Shown: piece by piece, positions 29,258 to 38,596 of the stretch
Layout of the letters: each line of letters begins with the position of its first letter
Position numbering within the stretch: position 1 is the first letter of the stretch
Source of the DNA: Pseudomonadota bacterium
GTDB lineage: Bacteria; Pseudomonadota; Gammaproteobacteria; Acidithiobacillales; Acidithiobacillaceae
Direction of reading: 5' to 3'
Assembly: GCA_021821885.1 (NCBI GenBank)
Contig: JAKARO010000004.1
Coordinates: 1 to 64,000, forward strand
Length of the DNA: 64,000 nt
Program-made: the position numbers and the translations under genes
Notes under the pieces: generated by a model
What the model saw: the letters and a program-made list of their open reading frames with translations, nothing else
What the model was told of the DNA's origin: nothing
Database searches by the model: none

Positions 29258-30139
29258 TCAATGTTCATCGGATGGAAGGGGAGCAGCTTCGTTTAGCCCT
29301 TCATGCAGCACACGCTGGAGAATTTCTGGAAGTACCCGTCGCAGCTCCAGGCTGAGGGACTCTCGGAGGCGGATACCTTCCAGGGCCAGGGTCCTTGTTA
29401 AGGCCAGACTGACCTGCTCCTTCCATGCTTTCTTGAGATACCGCGTCAGTGTCTCTTCCAGTTCGGCCGCAACACGCCGTTCGACCTCGCTGAAAAGCAG
29501 ACTCTCAAATTCCTGGAGAAATGCCATGTCTGGCATCGCAGGAGATGCGGAAGTCCCGTCTCGAAGGTGTTCTTCTCCATCGACCGTGTTTTCAGGCATG
29601 TCGATAGAATGGATGTCCACAGGGGATCCCGATTCCTGCGCGGTTTGCACATCCGTTCTCCCACTTTCCGGGGTGGAATTTTCTTCTTTTTCTTGCGTGC
29701 CTTCGGCGAGGACCGGCTTCGGAGAATAGGTGAAGGAGAGATTCCGTATGCGTTCCAGGGTCTTGGCCAGCTCGATGTCCTTCGGGTGTCCCTGGGCAGA
29801 GAGTGCCGCGTCCCGGGATCCCGGGATACCCGCTGTTTCTGGGGCGGTTTCGTGTGCCCCGTACATGGGCGGTGGCAGATCCTCCTGTCCCGTCACGGTT
29901 CCCTTGGACAGGGGGGGCGGGACGGAATCTGTCTCATCCGGAGAGGCCTCCGCCGCCTGGGAGAAAATGGTGGTCTCTTCCCTGGAGACAGCCTCGATGC
30001 CCTCCCTGGCCTCGTCCTGGAACCGCCGCCAGAGAGGTGGTGGAAGCCCTTCACGTACCAGTTTTGTCAGCACCAGAGGAGTGCTGCCTTGTGGAAGGCC
30101 AGTTTCTGCGAGAATGGGTTCCTGACGTTCTGTGGTCAC
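29258..30139 (-). CDS. Protein of unknown function between holC and valS
   Basis: A 293-residue protein that I do not recognise. The first two thirds are low in hydrophobic residues and rich in Glu, Pro, Ser and Thr, probably disordered. The last 85 residues (from about 208, [24 protein letters not shown]) form a long amphipathic helical region. There is no signal peptide. It lies 12 bases after holC and its stop touches a possible valS TTG, so it is part of a pepA-holC-valS transcript. A similar unknown gene in this position occurs in some betaproteobacteria (from memory). Confidence 0.7.
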   Translation of the reverse strand: MTTERQEPILAETGLPQGSTPLVLTKLVREGLPPPLWRRFQDEAREGIEAVSREETTIFSQAAEASPDETDSVPPPLSKGTVTGQEDLPPPMYGAHETAPETAGIPGSRDAALSAQGHPKDIELAKTLERIRNLSFTYSPKPVLAEGTQEKEENSTPESGRTDVQTAQESGSPVDIHSIDMPENTVDGEEHLRDGTSASPAMPDMAFLQEFESLLFSEVERRVAAELEETLTRYLKKAWKEQVSLALTRTLALEGIRLRESLSLELRRVLPEILQRVLHEGLNEAAPLPSDEH

Positions 30140-30151
30140 CGTCGCCTCCTG

Positions 30152-30589
30152 TCAGGCTTCCAGGTGGTAGATCTGCATAATGTATCCTGCCTGCTTGAGC
30201 AGGCGGTAGCGTTCCCGGGCATCTTTTCTCTCCTGCTCCCGGGCCGGAATAAAATCCACAATGCGCCTGCAGCGGTTTGCTGCAGGGGGGATCCCGCCAG
30301 GACCAGACAGTACCAGCACAGGGGTTTCTTCACGGATCCTCTCATCCTGGTGGGTGAGAAAAACCGGTTCTGCGGGGTCGGGTCCATGGGGGACAAATGC
30401 GCCGGCATTGAAGGTCCATAACAGGTCGTCCAGGATTTCCACATCTTCTGGAAGGGAACAGTATACGTCCGCCTGACCGAGGGTTCGCCAGGCCTTGGCC
30501 ACGACACGGCAAATTCCCCGGCGGATTTCTGCCGGAGTGAGAAAGGTGCGGGGTATCTGATAAAAAGAAGCAGTCGGCTGTTCTCGCAC
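30152..30589 (-). CDS. holC: DNA polymerase III chi subunit HolC
   Basis: A 145-residue clamp-loader accessory subunit that links the replicase to single-strand binding protein. ILDDLLWTFNAGAFVPHG and IVDFIPAREQERKDARERYRLLKQAGY correspond to the conserved parts of E. coli HolC (147 residues). The GTG at 30589, eight bases after the pepA stop with AGGGT upstream, gives the right length. The frame extends upstream inside pepA but that part is a shadow. The pepA-holC-valS order is shared with E. coli. Confidence 0.9.
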   Translation of the reverse strand: MREQPTASFYQIPRTFLTPAEIRRGICRVVAKAWRTLGQADVYCSLPEDVEILDDLLWTFNAGAFVPHGPDPAEPVFLTHQDERIREETPVLVLSGPGGIPPAANRCRRIVDFIPAREQERKDARERYRLLKQAGYIMQIYHLEA

Positions 30590-30597
30590 GGGAAACC

Positions 30598-32103
30598 CTA
30601 GGATTTCTGTCCTGCCCGCTGCAGGAGATACTCTACCAGCAGAGGAACCGGACGGCCTGTAGCCCCCTTGGGGGTCCCGCTTTTCCATGCGACGCCCGCA
30701 ATGTCGAGATGGGCCCAGCGGTAGTCCTCCGCAAACCGTGAAAGAAAACAGGCTGCGGTAATGGTCCCGGCAGGGCGACCGCCAACGTTGCTTACATCGG
30801 CAAAAGGACTCTTGAGCTGCTCCTGGTATTCTTCAAAAAGCGGCAGCTCCCAGGCCCGGTCCAGACTTTTCCGCCCCGCTTTCAGAAGGTCGGCCACCAG
30901 CCCTTCATGGTTGCCCAGCACTGCAGCAGTCTGGTGGCCAAGGGCGATAATGCAGGCACCGGTAAGCGTAGCGATGTCTATGACCACATCGGGCTGGAAG
31001 CGCTTGGCGTAGGTGAGCGCATCAGCAAGAATGAGTCGTCCCTCCGCGTCGGTATTGAGAATTTCGACACTAATGCCTGACATGCTCCGGTGGATATCGC
31101 CCGGTTTTGTGGCTTTGCCATCAGGCAGATTTTCTGAAGCCGGGACAATGGCAACCACATTGAGTGGCAGCTGCAGTTCGGCAGCTGCCTGGATGGTGGC
31201 AAGGGCAGAAGCTCCGCCACACATGTCGTATTTCATCTCGTCCATTTTATCGGCGGGCTTCAGGGAAATACCCCCGGCATCAAAGGTCAGTCCCTTGCCT
31301 ACCAGAACTACCGGAGCCTGGCCGGGGTTCCCTCCCAGGTATTCCAGAACAATCAGACGGGGTTCCTGGCGGGATCCCTGGGCAACCCCAAGGAGGAGAT
31401 GCATGCCAATCTCCTCAATCTCGGCCGGTCCCAGGACATGGCTTTTGAGGCCAAGGCGATTCGCCATGGACACCGCCTGTGACGCCAGCCAGGAAGGTGT
31501 GCAGACATTTCCTGGTTCATTGGCAAGATCCCTTGCCCATTCGACGGCGCGCCCAATGGCCAGTGCAGTTTCGGCTGCCATGGCGGTCTCTGCCACTATT
31601 TCTTCTTCTGCGGTTTCGGGCACTGCCAGCCGGATTTTCTCCAGGGATCTGAGTGGCCTCTCCGCGGGCCGCTTGTGGTAGTCAAAACGGTATTGGGTCT
31701 CAGTAACCGCACGGACGAGAATGCTGGCCAGATCCGGCAGCTTCCGGTGGGCTACAGGGCATTCAAGAAGAAGAATGCTGGCTTCGGAAATCTGGGCCTG
31801 GGAGAGAATTTTGCCCAACGCCTCAGCGGCCTTCTGGAAATGGGTGTCCCTGACCGCACCTTTCCGCCCCAGGCCGACGAGCAGGATGCGTCTCGCAGGG
31901 ATGCCGGGGATCCCGTAGATGAGCTGACATTGTCCGCAGTCGCCGCTAAAATCACCCAAGGACAGGAAATGCGTGATGGCACCACCACTGATGGTGTCAA
32001 TTCTTGCGGTGCTTCCATCTATCTGGCCTTCCTGGTAGCAGCCTAGCACCAGGCAGTTTTCTTCACTGGCAAGGGGATCGTTCTTCTGAACTGTTACTTC
32101 CAC
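30598..32103 (-). CDS. pepA: Leucyl aminopeptidase PepA
   Basis: A 501-residue M17 family metallo-aminopeptidase. The catalytic C-terminal domain has the dinuclear metal motif GKGLTFDAGGISLKP and the NTDAEGRLILADALTY signature. GTG 32103 is chosen because AAGGAGAGG lies just upstream; the length then matches E. coli PepA (503). In E. coli PepA also binds DNA in carAB control and plasmid dimer resolution, which is of interest as carAB with an attenuator-like leader lies 8 kb away. It is divergent from lptF. Confidence 0.95.
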   Translation of the reverse strand: MEVTVQKNDPLASEENCLVLGCYQEGQIDGSTARIDTISGGAITHFLSLGDFSGDCGQCQLIYGIPGIPARRILLVGLGRKGAVRDTHFQKAAEALGKILSQAQISEASILLLECPVAHRKLPDLASILVRAVTETQYRFDYHKRPAERPLRSLEKIRLAVPETAEEEIVAETAMAAETALAIGRAVEWARDLANEPGNVCTPSWLASQAVSMANRLGLKSHVLGPAEIEEIGMHLLLGVAQGSRQEPRLIVLEYLGGNPGQAPVVLVGKGLTFDAGGISLKPADKMDEMKYDMCGGASALATIQAAAELQLPLNVVAIVPASENLPDGKATKPGDIHRSMSGISVEILNTDAEGRLILADALTYAKRFQPDVVIDIATLTGACIIALGHQTAAVLGNHEGLVADLLKAGRKSLDRAWELPLFEEYQEQLKSPFADVSNVGGRPAGTITAACFLSRFAEDYRWAHLDIAGVAWKSGTPKGATGRPVPLLVEYLLQRAGQKS

Positions 32104-32219
32104 AGCGCCTCTCCTTATTTTGGGGACAGAACCCGGATTCCTGCTGGACAGATACCCATGCGCAACCATAATCCGCCGGGGCAAAGGGAATCAAGCCTGA
32201 AGGAAGGAGGGTGCTTCCA

Positions 32220-33368
32220 GTGGTGCTGCTGAGCGCAGTTTTTCCCCGGGGCAAAATTCAGGGGCAGATCGCCAGGAATGTGGCCATCTATTTCGCCGCG
32301 GCCTGTCTGGTAGTTCTGCTCCTCCTGTCGGTTGGCCAGCTAAGCGCACTTCTCCAGCAGGTGGCTTCAGGAAACCTGCCCCTTTCTGTGGTGCTCCAGC
32401 TGCTTGGTCTGGGTATCCCTGCCCTTATGGTAACGGTGATCCCGCTGGCACTGTTTTTTGCGGTGTACCTGGTTTTTTCCAATCTGTACCGGCATAACGA
32501 AATGGTGGCAATCCGCAGCGCCGGCCTTGGGCTGGGAGACCTGGTACGTGGGCTGACAGGATTTGTCCTGGCCGTCCTCGTACTGGAACTGCTGTTGTCC
32601 CTATATTGGGCCCCCGCCGCCCGGAAGCATCTGCAGGATGAAAGTGCCCGGCTGGCCAGCGCCGCCACCCAGGCACTCATCCAGCCGGGCAGTTTCGCCA
32701 ACCTGCCGGATGGACGCGTAGTCTATGTGGGGCAGGCCGCTTCCGGCAGCAACCGGTACCGCGAGATTTTCCTTGATCTTGCGGGCCGGGGGAAACCGGA
32801 CATTGCCACGGCTTCCTATGGGGAAATCAGGGTTGGACATGGTGGCGGTGTTTCCCTGATCCTGATCGATGGCCGCCGCTATATGGGTGTTCCCGGTGCG
32901 GCCGGTTTCAAGATATGGCGCTTTGCCCGCTACCGGGTAGAACTGGCGGCGCCGGCAGGGGCGGGAGCCCATCAGGGGGGGGTCCACTGGAGTAGTGCTC
33001 CCCTGCCTGGCGTGTGGGGACAGCTGCATGTTCCCGGGCATTTCCGCTATGCCCTCGCGGAGCTGGAGTGGCGCCTTTTCTGGCCTCTGCTTATCCCGGT
33101 GATCGCACTCCTTGCCGTTCCCCTGGCCTATTCGAGTCCGCGCCGGTCGGGCCGGGCGGCCGGACTTCTGGTGGGAATCCTGCTGCTTCTGGGAAGCAAC
33201 AATCTGCTGGTATTTCTTCGATCCAGGCTGACCGCAGGGAGCATCGGCGGGTTTCCCGGGCTCTTCTGGGTGCTCCTGGTTCTGCTGGCGCTTGCTTCCT
33301 ATACGTTTGTCCGTCGGAACAGGGACCGGCCGGTTTTTCCTGACTGGCCTGGGATTCTGAACCCATGA
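32220..33368 (+). CDS. lptF: LPS export permease LptF
   Basis: A 382-residue membrane subunit of the LptB2FG ABC transporter that lifts lipopolysaccharide from the inner membrane. It has three helices at each end around a periplasmic jellyroll domain. The coupling-helix region RHNEMVAIRSAGLGLGDL (about residue 94) is typical. GTG 32220 lies nine bases behind AAGGAGG; GTG 32211 directly abuts that site and is less likely. The stop overlaps the lptG start in an ATGA. Confidence 0.93.
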   Translation: MVLLSAVFPRGKIQGQIARNVAIYFAAACLVVLLLLSVGQLSALLQQVASGNLPLSVVLQLLGLGIPALMVTVIPLALFFAVYLVFSNLYRHNEMVAIRSAGLGLGDLVRGLTGFVLAVLVLELLLSLYWAPAARKHLQDESARLASAATQALIQPGSFANLPDGRVVYVGQAASGSNRYREIFLDLAGRGKPDIATASYGEIRVGHGGGVSLILIDGRRYMGVPGAAGFKIWRFARYRVELAAPAGAGAHQGGVHWSSAPLPGVWGQLHVPGHFRYALAELEWRLFWPLLIPVIALLAVPLAYSSPRRSGRAAGLLVGILLLLGSNNLLVFLRSRLTAGSIGGFPGLFWVLLVLLALASYTFVRRNRDRPVFPDWPGILNP

Positions 33369-34441
33369 AACGGGCCGACCGCATGGTGTTCCGCGGGATG
33401 CTGTTTTACAGCGGACTGACCCTGACCATCCTGCTTGGAATTGTTTTTGTGGCCCAGCTGATTGCGAAGGCCGGCGGTCCAGCCAATAGCCATTGGGGCA
33501 GCAGTACCCTGTTTATTTACGTTCTTCTCCAGATGCCGGAAACGGCCTACGTGGTAACTCCGCTGGCGCTGCTGATAGGTGCCCTGGCCTGGCTAAGCAT
33601 TCTGAACAGCCACTCGGAGATTACAGCGCTCCGCATGTCGGGATGGTCCCTCTGGAGGCTGGAGCGCCCGCTATTCTGGGTTGGCCTCTTGGGCACCTGC
33701 TGGATGTTTGGTCTGTCGGAATGGGTGGTTCCACTGTCATCTCCGGCCGCAGAGGCCATCTGGGCGAAGGCTGGTACCCCGTCCACAGGCTTTCAGGAGC
33801 TTGGGGGGGAGGGGCTCTGGCTGCGGCAGCATCATCAGCTGATCCAGATCCTGTCTGTAGGGGACCAAGGGAATCATCTGCGGAACGTGCGCATCATCCA
33901 GGCCGAAGGGGGCATGTCCGGCATACTTTCAGTTACTGTTGCAAAGTCGGCCCATTACCGGCAAGGACACTGGTGGCTGGATGGCCTGACCCGTTACCGT
34001 TTTGGAACCAGGAGCCTTACGGAATCCACGGGATCCACAGAGCCGTGGTCCATTAACCTGCTTCCAGGGACACTCCGCAGCTTTTCCTCACGTACCCATG
34101 TCATGACCCTGCAGACACTCTGGAACAGCTACCAGAACCTCCATGGAGGCATTCTGGCGATGAACCGTTTTGCCTTGGCTTTCTGGCAGCGGATTACTTA
34201 TCCTTGGGTGGGAATTGTAATGATCTGGCTGGTGGTCCCCATGGTGGTAAGAAATCCGAGAGGAGGAGGGCTGTTCGGATGGGTTCTTCTGGGGCTGGCA
34301 CTGGGCCTCGTGTTCCATTTCCTGACACAGATGTCCGGATTTATCAGTATATCCGGAGGAATTCCTCCGGCGGCCGCAACCCTGTTTCCCTTGGGGCTGT
34401 TTGCTTTTTTCGCATGGATGCTGCAACGCTACCATCATTGA
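33365..34441 (+). CDS. lptG: LPS export permease LptG
   Basis: A 358-residue partner of LptF with the same layout of terminal helices and a periplasmic domain. LLIGALAWLSILNSHSEITALRMSGWSLWRL is the conserved coupling segment, and the C-terminal helices carry FAFFAWMLQRYH. Length matches E. coli LptG (360). The ATPase LptB and the bridge genes are not in this window. Confidence 0.93.
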   Translation: MKRADRMVFRGMLFYSGLTLTILLGIVFVAQLIAKAGGPANSHWGSSTLFIYVLLQMPETAYVVTPLALLIGALAWLSILNSHSEITALRMSGWSLWRLERPLFWVGLLGTCWMFGLSEWVVPLSSPAAEAIWAKAGTPSTGFQELGGEGLWLRQHHQLIQILSVGDQGNHLRNVRIIQAEGGMSGILSVTVAKSAHYRQGHWWLDGLTRYRFGTRSLTESTGSTEPWSINLLPGTLRSFSSRTHVMTLQTLWNSYQNLHGGILAMNRFALAFWQRITYPWVGIVMIWLVVPMVVRNPRGGGLFGWVLLGLALGLVFHFLTQMSGFISISGGIPPAAATLFPLGLFAFFAWMLQRYHH

Positions 34442-34522
34442 GACCCTGTCCACAGGATGGGGGGCAGGAGCGGGATCGATGCTCCTAGGGTACGCCAGTG
34501 GTCCCCTTTTCCAGGATTAAAG

Positions 34523-36526
34523 ATGGAAACTTCCATTCTAATCAGAAGATTGCAGGAATATGATTCTTGGCGCCGGCATATTGTCCAGATCCTTGGGCAG
34601 GTAGCCGAATTCTCCAAGCGCCTGAATCTGTTGCCTGGAGGAATGCTTCTCCGCCTGGAGACCATGGCCCGGGATGTCCTGGGTGACCAGCTCCGGTTAT
34701 CCTTTTATGGCGAGTTTGCGCGTGGCAAATCCGAGCTGATCAATGCACTTTTTTTCCACGACCAGGGGAAAAGGTTGCTCCCTTCTGGTCCTGGCCAGAC
34801 GACAATGTCCCCTGTGGAGATCCGGACAGCTGGCAGTGGCCCTGCCTTCATGGAACTGCTTCCCGTGCAGACCCGGACTCTGCGGGGAGATATGGAACAT
34901 CTGCGGAAATTGCCGGAAATCTGGAACCGATTTCCGTTGAAGTTCCAGGATCCGGGAAGTACGGCAGGGGAAATTCTCAGGCATCTGACAGACACCATCT
35001 GTGTCCCCCTGCAGGAAGCAAGACAGTATGGGCTCTGCCCTCCGCTCGACGGCAGCCGGCTGGAAATCAGCCGCTGTCCGACCTGTGGGGACGGGAAAGT
35101 ACGGATTTCGCGCTGGCGTTATGCTCTTCTGCAAATGAACCATCCGGTACTGGATGCCGGGCTGGTCATTCTGGACACGCCGGGCCTGAATGCCCTGGGT
35201 AGTGAGTTCGATCTGGGGCTGGAGGCTGCCCGGAAGGCAGATGCCCTGATTTTTGTTCTGGGGGCAGATACGGGAGTCACCCACAGCGATCTCCAGATCT
35301 GGGAACAGGCTCTTGGAGGCAATTCCCGTCTGAACCAGCTTGTGGTTCTCAACAAGATTGATGCTCTCTGGGACGATTCTGAGGATCCAGAGCGGATGGA
35401 ACAGGCGATCGAGCGGCAGTGTGCAGCAACGGCCGAGAGGCTTTCTCTCCGGAAAGAACAGGTGATGGCTGTTTCGGCCCGCAGGGGGCTCGCCGGTCGT
35501 ATGCGTGGCGAGGATCTTCTCGTGGCCTCAAGCCGCATCCCGGCACTGGAGACCGCCATTGCCGAAATTCTGCTGCCCGGAAAGCGGGAGGCTATCCGGG
35601 ATGGTGCGGGCCGCCTCCTGAAACGGATTTTCCTGGACCAGAAAACCCTTCTGGAGGAACAGATCCAGGCCGTGCACGGTGAGCTGGAAAGCATGCACAG
35701 GCTTGAGGCCCAGACCGGCGAGCAGCTGCCACAGCTGCTCGAACGGCAGAAAAGAATTCTGCTCAGTCTCGCGGGCGACCGTCTCCGGTTTGCGGAAGCC
35801 CAGAAAAAAATCATGGAAGATGCCCGGGGGTGGCTGCTGGAAAGCCTGTCGCTGGATGTTCTGGAAGAAATTATCCAGAAAGCCCGGGCAGAACTTCTGG
35901 CTGCATGGACAACGCTCGGAATATATGAAAGGTTCTCCCGGTTTTTTGCAGATACCCTTGCGGGGTTTGATGTTGCCCTGGAGCGGGCCAACCGGCTTTC
36001 TGCCCGGATGGTTGGACACTACCATATCCTGGAAGAGCAGTATAATCTGCCGAAACTGGATACTTTGCCTTATGCCCTGTTACCAAGAAGGGCAGAACTT
36101 CTGGAACTTTCCGACCGTTACGAACGTTTTGGCAAGCGTCTGGAACTTGCGGCCTATCCACAGGGCATCCTGGTGCGCCGGGCCTTTCTGGATCTGGCAG
36201 AGCAGGTAAAGCAGTTCATGCTGGAGACCCGGAAGGAACTGGAGGGGTGGGTGGAGGAAAGCATGGAAACCATGAACCGACATCTTGACCGCTATCATCT
36301 CCAGACGGAAGAAAAGCTCGAAGCACTGGAGTCCATTGTCCGTTCGTCGGAAAACATCCAGCACCGGCTGCATGTCCTGTATGGGCAGGAAGACCGGTTT
36401 CTGTCCCAGATGGACGAGCTGCACACATTGCAGGAGACCCTGGCTCCAGATTTTGGCTGGCATGGGGAAATGTGGGAAACCCTGGCCTTCCCCCAGTCCG
36501 CCAGCGGTAAACTGCCGCTTTCCTGA
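34523..36526 (+). CDS. Dynamin-like large GTPase
   Basis: A 667-residue protein with a complete N-terminal GTPase domain: P-loop G63-x4-GKS (FARGKSELINALF), switch threonine in QTTMSP, DTPG at 218-221 and NKID at 277-280. From about residue 350 on it is almost entirely helical with heptad-like stretches, as in bacterial dynamin-like proteins that act on membranes. An insert with CPTC at 185-188 between switch I and DTPG is unusual. AGGA precedes ATG 34523; an upstream ATG at 34457 is less likely. It follows lptG by 81 bases. The role is unknown. Confidence 0.8.
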   Translation: METSILIRRLQEYDSWRRHIVQILGQVAEFSKRLNLLPGGMLLRLETMARDVLGDQLRLSFYGEFARGKSELINALFFHDQGKRLLPSGPGQTTMSPVEIRTAGSGPAFMELLPVQTRTLRGDMEHLRKLPEIWNRFPLKFQDPGSTAGEILRHLTDTICVPLQEARQYGLCPPLDGSRLEISRCPTCGDGKVRISRWRYALLQMNHPVLDAGLVILDTPGLNALGSEFDLGLEAARKADALIFVLGADTGVTHSDLQIWEQALGGNSRLNQLVVLNKIDALWDDSEDPERMEQAIERQCAATAERLSLRKEQVMAVSARRGLAGRMRGEDLLVASSRIPALETAIAEILLPGKREAIRDGAGRLLKRIFLDQKTLLEEQIQAVHGELESMHRLEAQTGEQLPQLLERQKRILLSLAGDRLRFAEAQKKIMEDARGWLLESLSLDVLEEIIQKARAELLAAWTTLGIYERFSRFFADTLAGFDVALERANRLSARMVGHYHILEEQYNLPKLDTLPYALLPRRAELLELSDRYERFGKRLELAAYPQGILVRRAFLDLAEQVKQFMLETRKELEGWVEESMETMNRHLDRYHLQTEEKLEALESIVRSSENIQHRLHVLYGQEDRFLSQMDELHTLQETLAPDFGWHGEMWETLAFPQSASGKLPLS

Positions 36527-36568
36527 GTCCTGCTGGGGTTGGGGTGGATAGGCCGTCCGGGCTGCTGC

Positions 36569-36907
36569 CTACTGGCTGGATCTGTTGCGGATACTTTCCT
36601 GGTCGAAGGCTTTATCCAGTTCCTGGGACAGTTTGAGTACGCTCCGGAAAAGCTGTGGATCCGCATCATCGGCCTGGCTCCGCAGGCGCAGAGAGGCGAG
36701 TCCCTCAAAGCTTCTGGTCCGGTCCACCCCGCCAGTCGGGCTCTGGCACTGGTTTCCCCGATACAGGGCAAGAAGAATTTCTGCTGCCAGAGGATCCGGA
36801 AATTCTCCGGAAATTGCCAGGTCTATGGCCCCGGATACCTCCTTTCCATGGGTCAGGCTGTAGCCAATGTGGGTGTCGAGAAATACGATCAGTTCTTCAT
36901 AGGTCAT
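36569..36907 (-). CDS. Small protein of unknown function
   Basis: A 112-residue soluble protein that I do not recognise. It starts MTYEELIVFLDTHIGYS and is mostly helical and acidic, with no membrane segment. ATG 36907 has GGAG seven bases upstream; ATG 36919 four codons earlier is possible. The start overlaps the end of the GST-family frame, so both are part of one transcript, and the gene converges on the dynamin-like gene. Confidence 0.6.
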   Translation of the reverse strand: MTYEELIVFLDTHIGYSLTHGKEVSGAIDLAISGEFPDPLAAEILLALYRGNQCQSPTGGVDRTRSFEGLASLRLRSQADDADPQLFRSVLKLSQELDKAFDQESIRNRSSQ

Positions 36908-37600
36908 CTGTTTCTCCATAATCTGTTCTGGGCTGCATGCCTTCCTCTAGGGAAGTCTGGCAGTGCTGGGCAACACGCTGGAAATAGTACTGCAGGTTTA
37001 TGGGAATGGTGATTCCATCCAAGAATCGCAAGAGTTGGAGATCTGCAACCAGAAGGATGTCAACTAGGGTAAACTGCCAGAAATAAAAGCGGTTTCTGGC
37101 CAGCACTGCCGAAAGCTCCCCAAGTCTGGCCACTTTTGCCATTTGCTGGTAGGCCCCATAACGGTCGTTGGCAAGAGACTCCACGGACTGCCCGAAACGC
37201 CGGAGGGTTTCCTGCCGAAAAAAAACCATATCCTCCAGGTCTCCCGAAATTTCCGGATAGACCGGCAGAACTGGCACGATCAGCCTTTCAAGGAGGGGGC
37301 AATCCGCTGGCGCCATTCCAGAAAGGCCCCCCATTCTGCTGTTGGGACCAGGCCGTCAAATACTGCGGGCCCCTCAAGGGCAGCGTCCACCTGGACCAGA
37401 TCTCCAGGGGTAGCGGCCAGCCGCCTGCCGTCTGAATGGACAAAAACCGGGAGATCTGCGAAACCCAGATCAAGAGCGGTTTCATGGTCCTGGAATGGGC
37501 GGGGATTTTGTTTGTAGGCAAATCTTTTGGCACCCAGCAGCAGGCGAATGGCCAAGCCTCCTGGAGAAGACCATCGAAAATGAAGGGTGGGCTCAGACAA
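36897..37600 (-). pseudogene. GST-family protein split by a frameshift
   Basis: Two overlapping frames together make one glutathione S-transferase-like protein of about 220 residues. The first, 37600-37280 from a TTG touching the EVE gene, gives the thioredoxin-like domain (GGLAIRLLLGAKRFAYKQNP, then DLPVFVHSDGRRLA). The second, ending at 36897, gives the all-helical domain with FTLVDILLVADLQLL. The switch to the -1 frame fits best at the run of five cytosines near 37290. This could be a true mutation, a sequencing error, or slippage. A role such as that of SspA-like proteins is not shown. Confidence 0.7.
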
Positions 37601-38051
37601 GTCTGGTTCGTTGCATTACTGCAGACCACTGGGCATCCGTGACCGGAAGCACGGACAGGCGGTTGCCTTTCCGGATCAGCAGACTGTCTTGGAATGCCTC
37701 CATCTTGCGGAGTATTTCCAGGGGTACAGGTTCCAGGAAAGTCCCGGCATAGGAGACATCCACAAGATCCCAGCGTGGCGCCTGACGGGTCGACGCCGGG
37801 TCGAAATACCGGCTGGTGGGATCAAACTGGGTTGGATCCGGGCGTGCGGGGCTGGCGATACATGCGGTTCCAACAATCCCGGGTACAGACGTGCGGGAGT
37901 GGTAGATAAAGATGCTTTCTCCAGGCATCATGCTGCGCAGAAAATTGCGTGCCTGGTAGTTGCGGATGCCATCCCAGGGTTCCTCGCCTCTCCGGCGGAG
38001 ATCCTCCAGAGAAAAAGCATCCGGTTCAGTTTTCAGGAGCCAGCAGGTCAA
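37593..38051 (-). CDS. EVE domain-containing protein
   Basis: A 152-residue protein consisting of an EVE (PUA-like) domain, related to thymocyte nuclear protein 1, thought to bind modified nucleic-acid bases. CWLLKTEPDAFSLEDL, WDGIRNYQARNFLR and IYHSRTSVPGIVG are the family's hallmark segments. The start is a TTG at 38051 three bases after the cyaY stop. The stop overlaps the region of the GST frame start. No ligand can be named from sequence. Confidence 0.9.
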   Translation of the reverse strand: MTCWLLKTEPDAFSLEDLRRRGEEPWDGIRNYQARNFLRSMMPGESIFIYHSRTSVPGIVGTACIASPARPDPTQFDPTSRYFDPASTRQAPRWDLVDVSYAGTFLEPVPLEILRKMEAFQDSLLIRKGNRLSVLPVTDAQWSAVMQRTRLV

Positions 38052-38054
38052 AGG

Positions 38055-38375
38055 TCAGTCTCCAAGTTCGACAGGACGTCCCAGACGTCGGGCAAGGATG
38101 CTGGCCAGATGCTGCTCCAGCGTGTTTCCAGAGCGTAGATCTATCCAGATCCGGCCATTCCTGTGGTCAAAGCGTGCGGGGCCGTCACTGCAGGCAAGCC
38201 AGATCTGTTTAACAGCTTCTTGCCGGTTGATGACCATCTCGCTTCCATCGGGAAACTGGAGTGTGAGAACTCCGTCTATCATGTCGGCATCCACTTCAGG
38301 AGCAGCCTCGCCAAGCCGATCAACGATTCTGTCGAGTATCTGTTCTGCTGCCATTGCAAAATTTTCGGCTGTCAT
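38055..38375 (-). CDS. cyaY: Frataxin-like iron-binding protein CyaY
   Basis: A 106-residue frataxin homologue that modulates iron-sulfur cluster assembly. The acidic first helix (residues 7-25) and the FPDGSEMVINRQEAVKQIWLA beta-sheet signature are present. The ATG at 38375 has GGAGGA six bases upstream and matches E. coli CyaY length exactly. The 221 bases between it and the recQ stop hold no supportable gene. Confidence 0.93.
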   Translation of the reverse strand: MTAENFAMAAEQILDRIVDRLGEAAPEVDADMIDGVLTLQFPDGSEMVINRQEAVKQIWLACSDGPARFDHRNGRIWIDLRSGNTLEQHLASILARRLGRPVELGD

Positions 38376-38596
38376 TACGCATCCTCCAGCGGGATTATGA
38401 TGGCCTGTGTGCTTCAGATGGGCAAGAGCCGGATCTGGAGCCATATCTGGAACAGAACCGTACGGCAAAAGCAGGCTTCGGCGTGCATCCAGGTCTTGGC
38501 AGGAATTCCCGCCATTCCTGGTGGAGGGCGGTGTCCACAGGAAAAATCTTCCGCATTTTTTTGGCTCTCCTCTGCAACAGGAGAAGCCGCCAGATT

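Noticed and set aside
37280-37334. Programmed -1 frameshift in the GST-family gene
   Set aside because: A CCC codon could slip on the C5 run, but there is no clear stimulatory signal visible and no reason for regulation, so an error or mutation is more likely.
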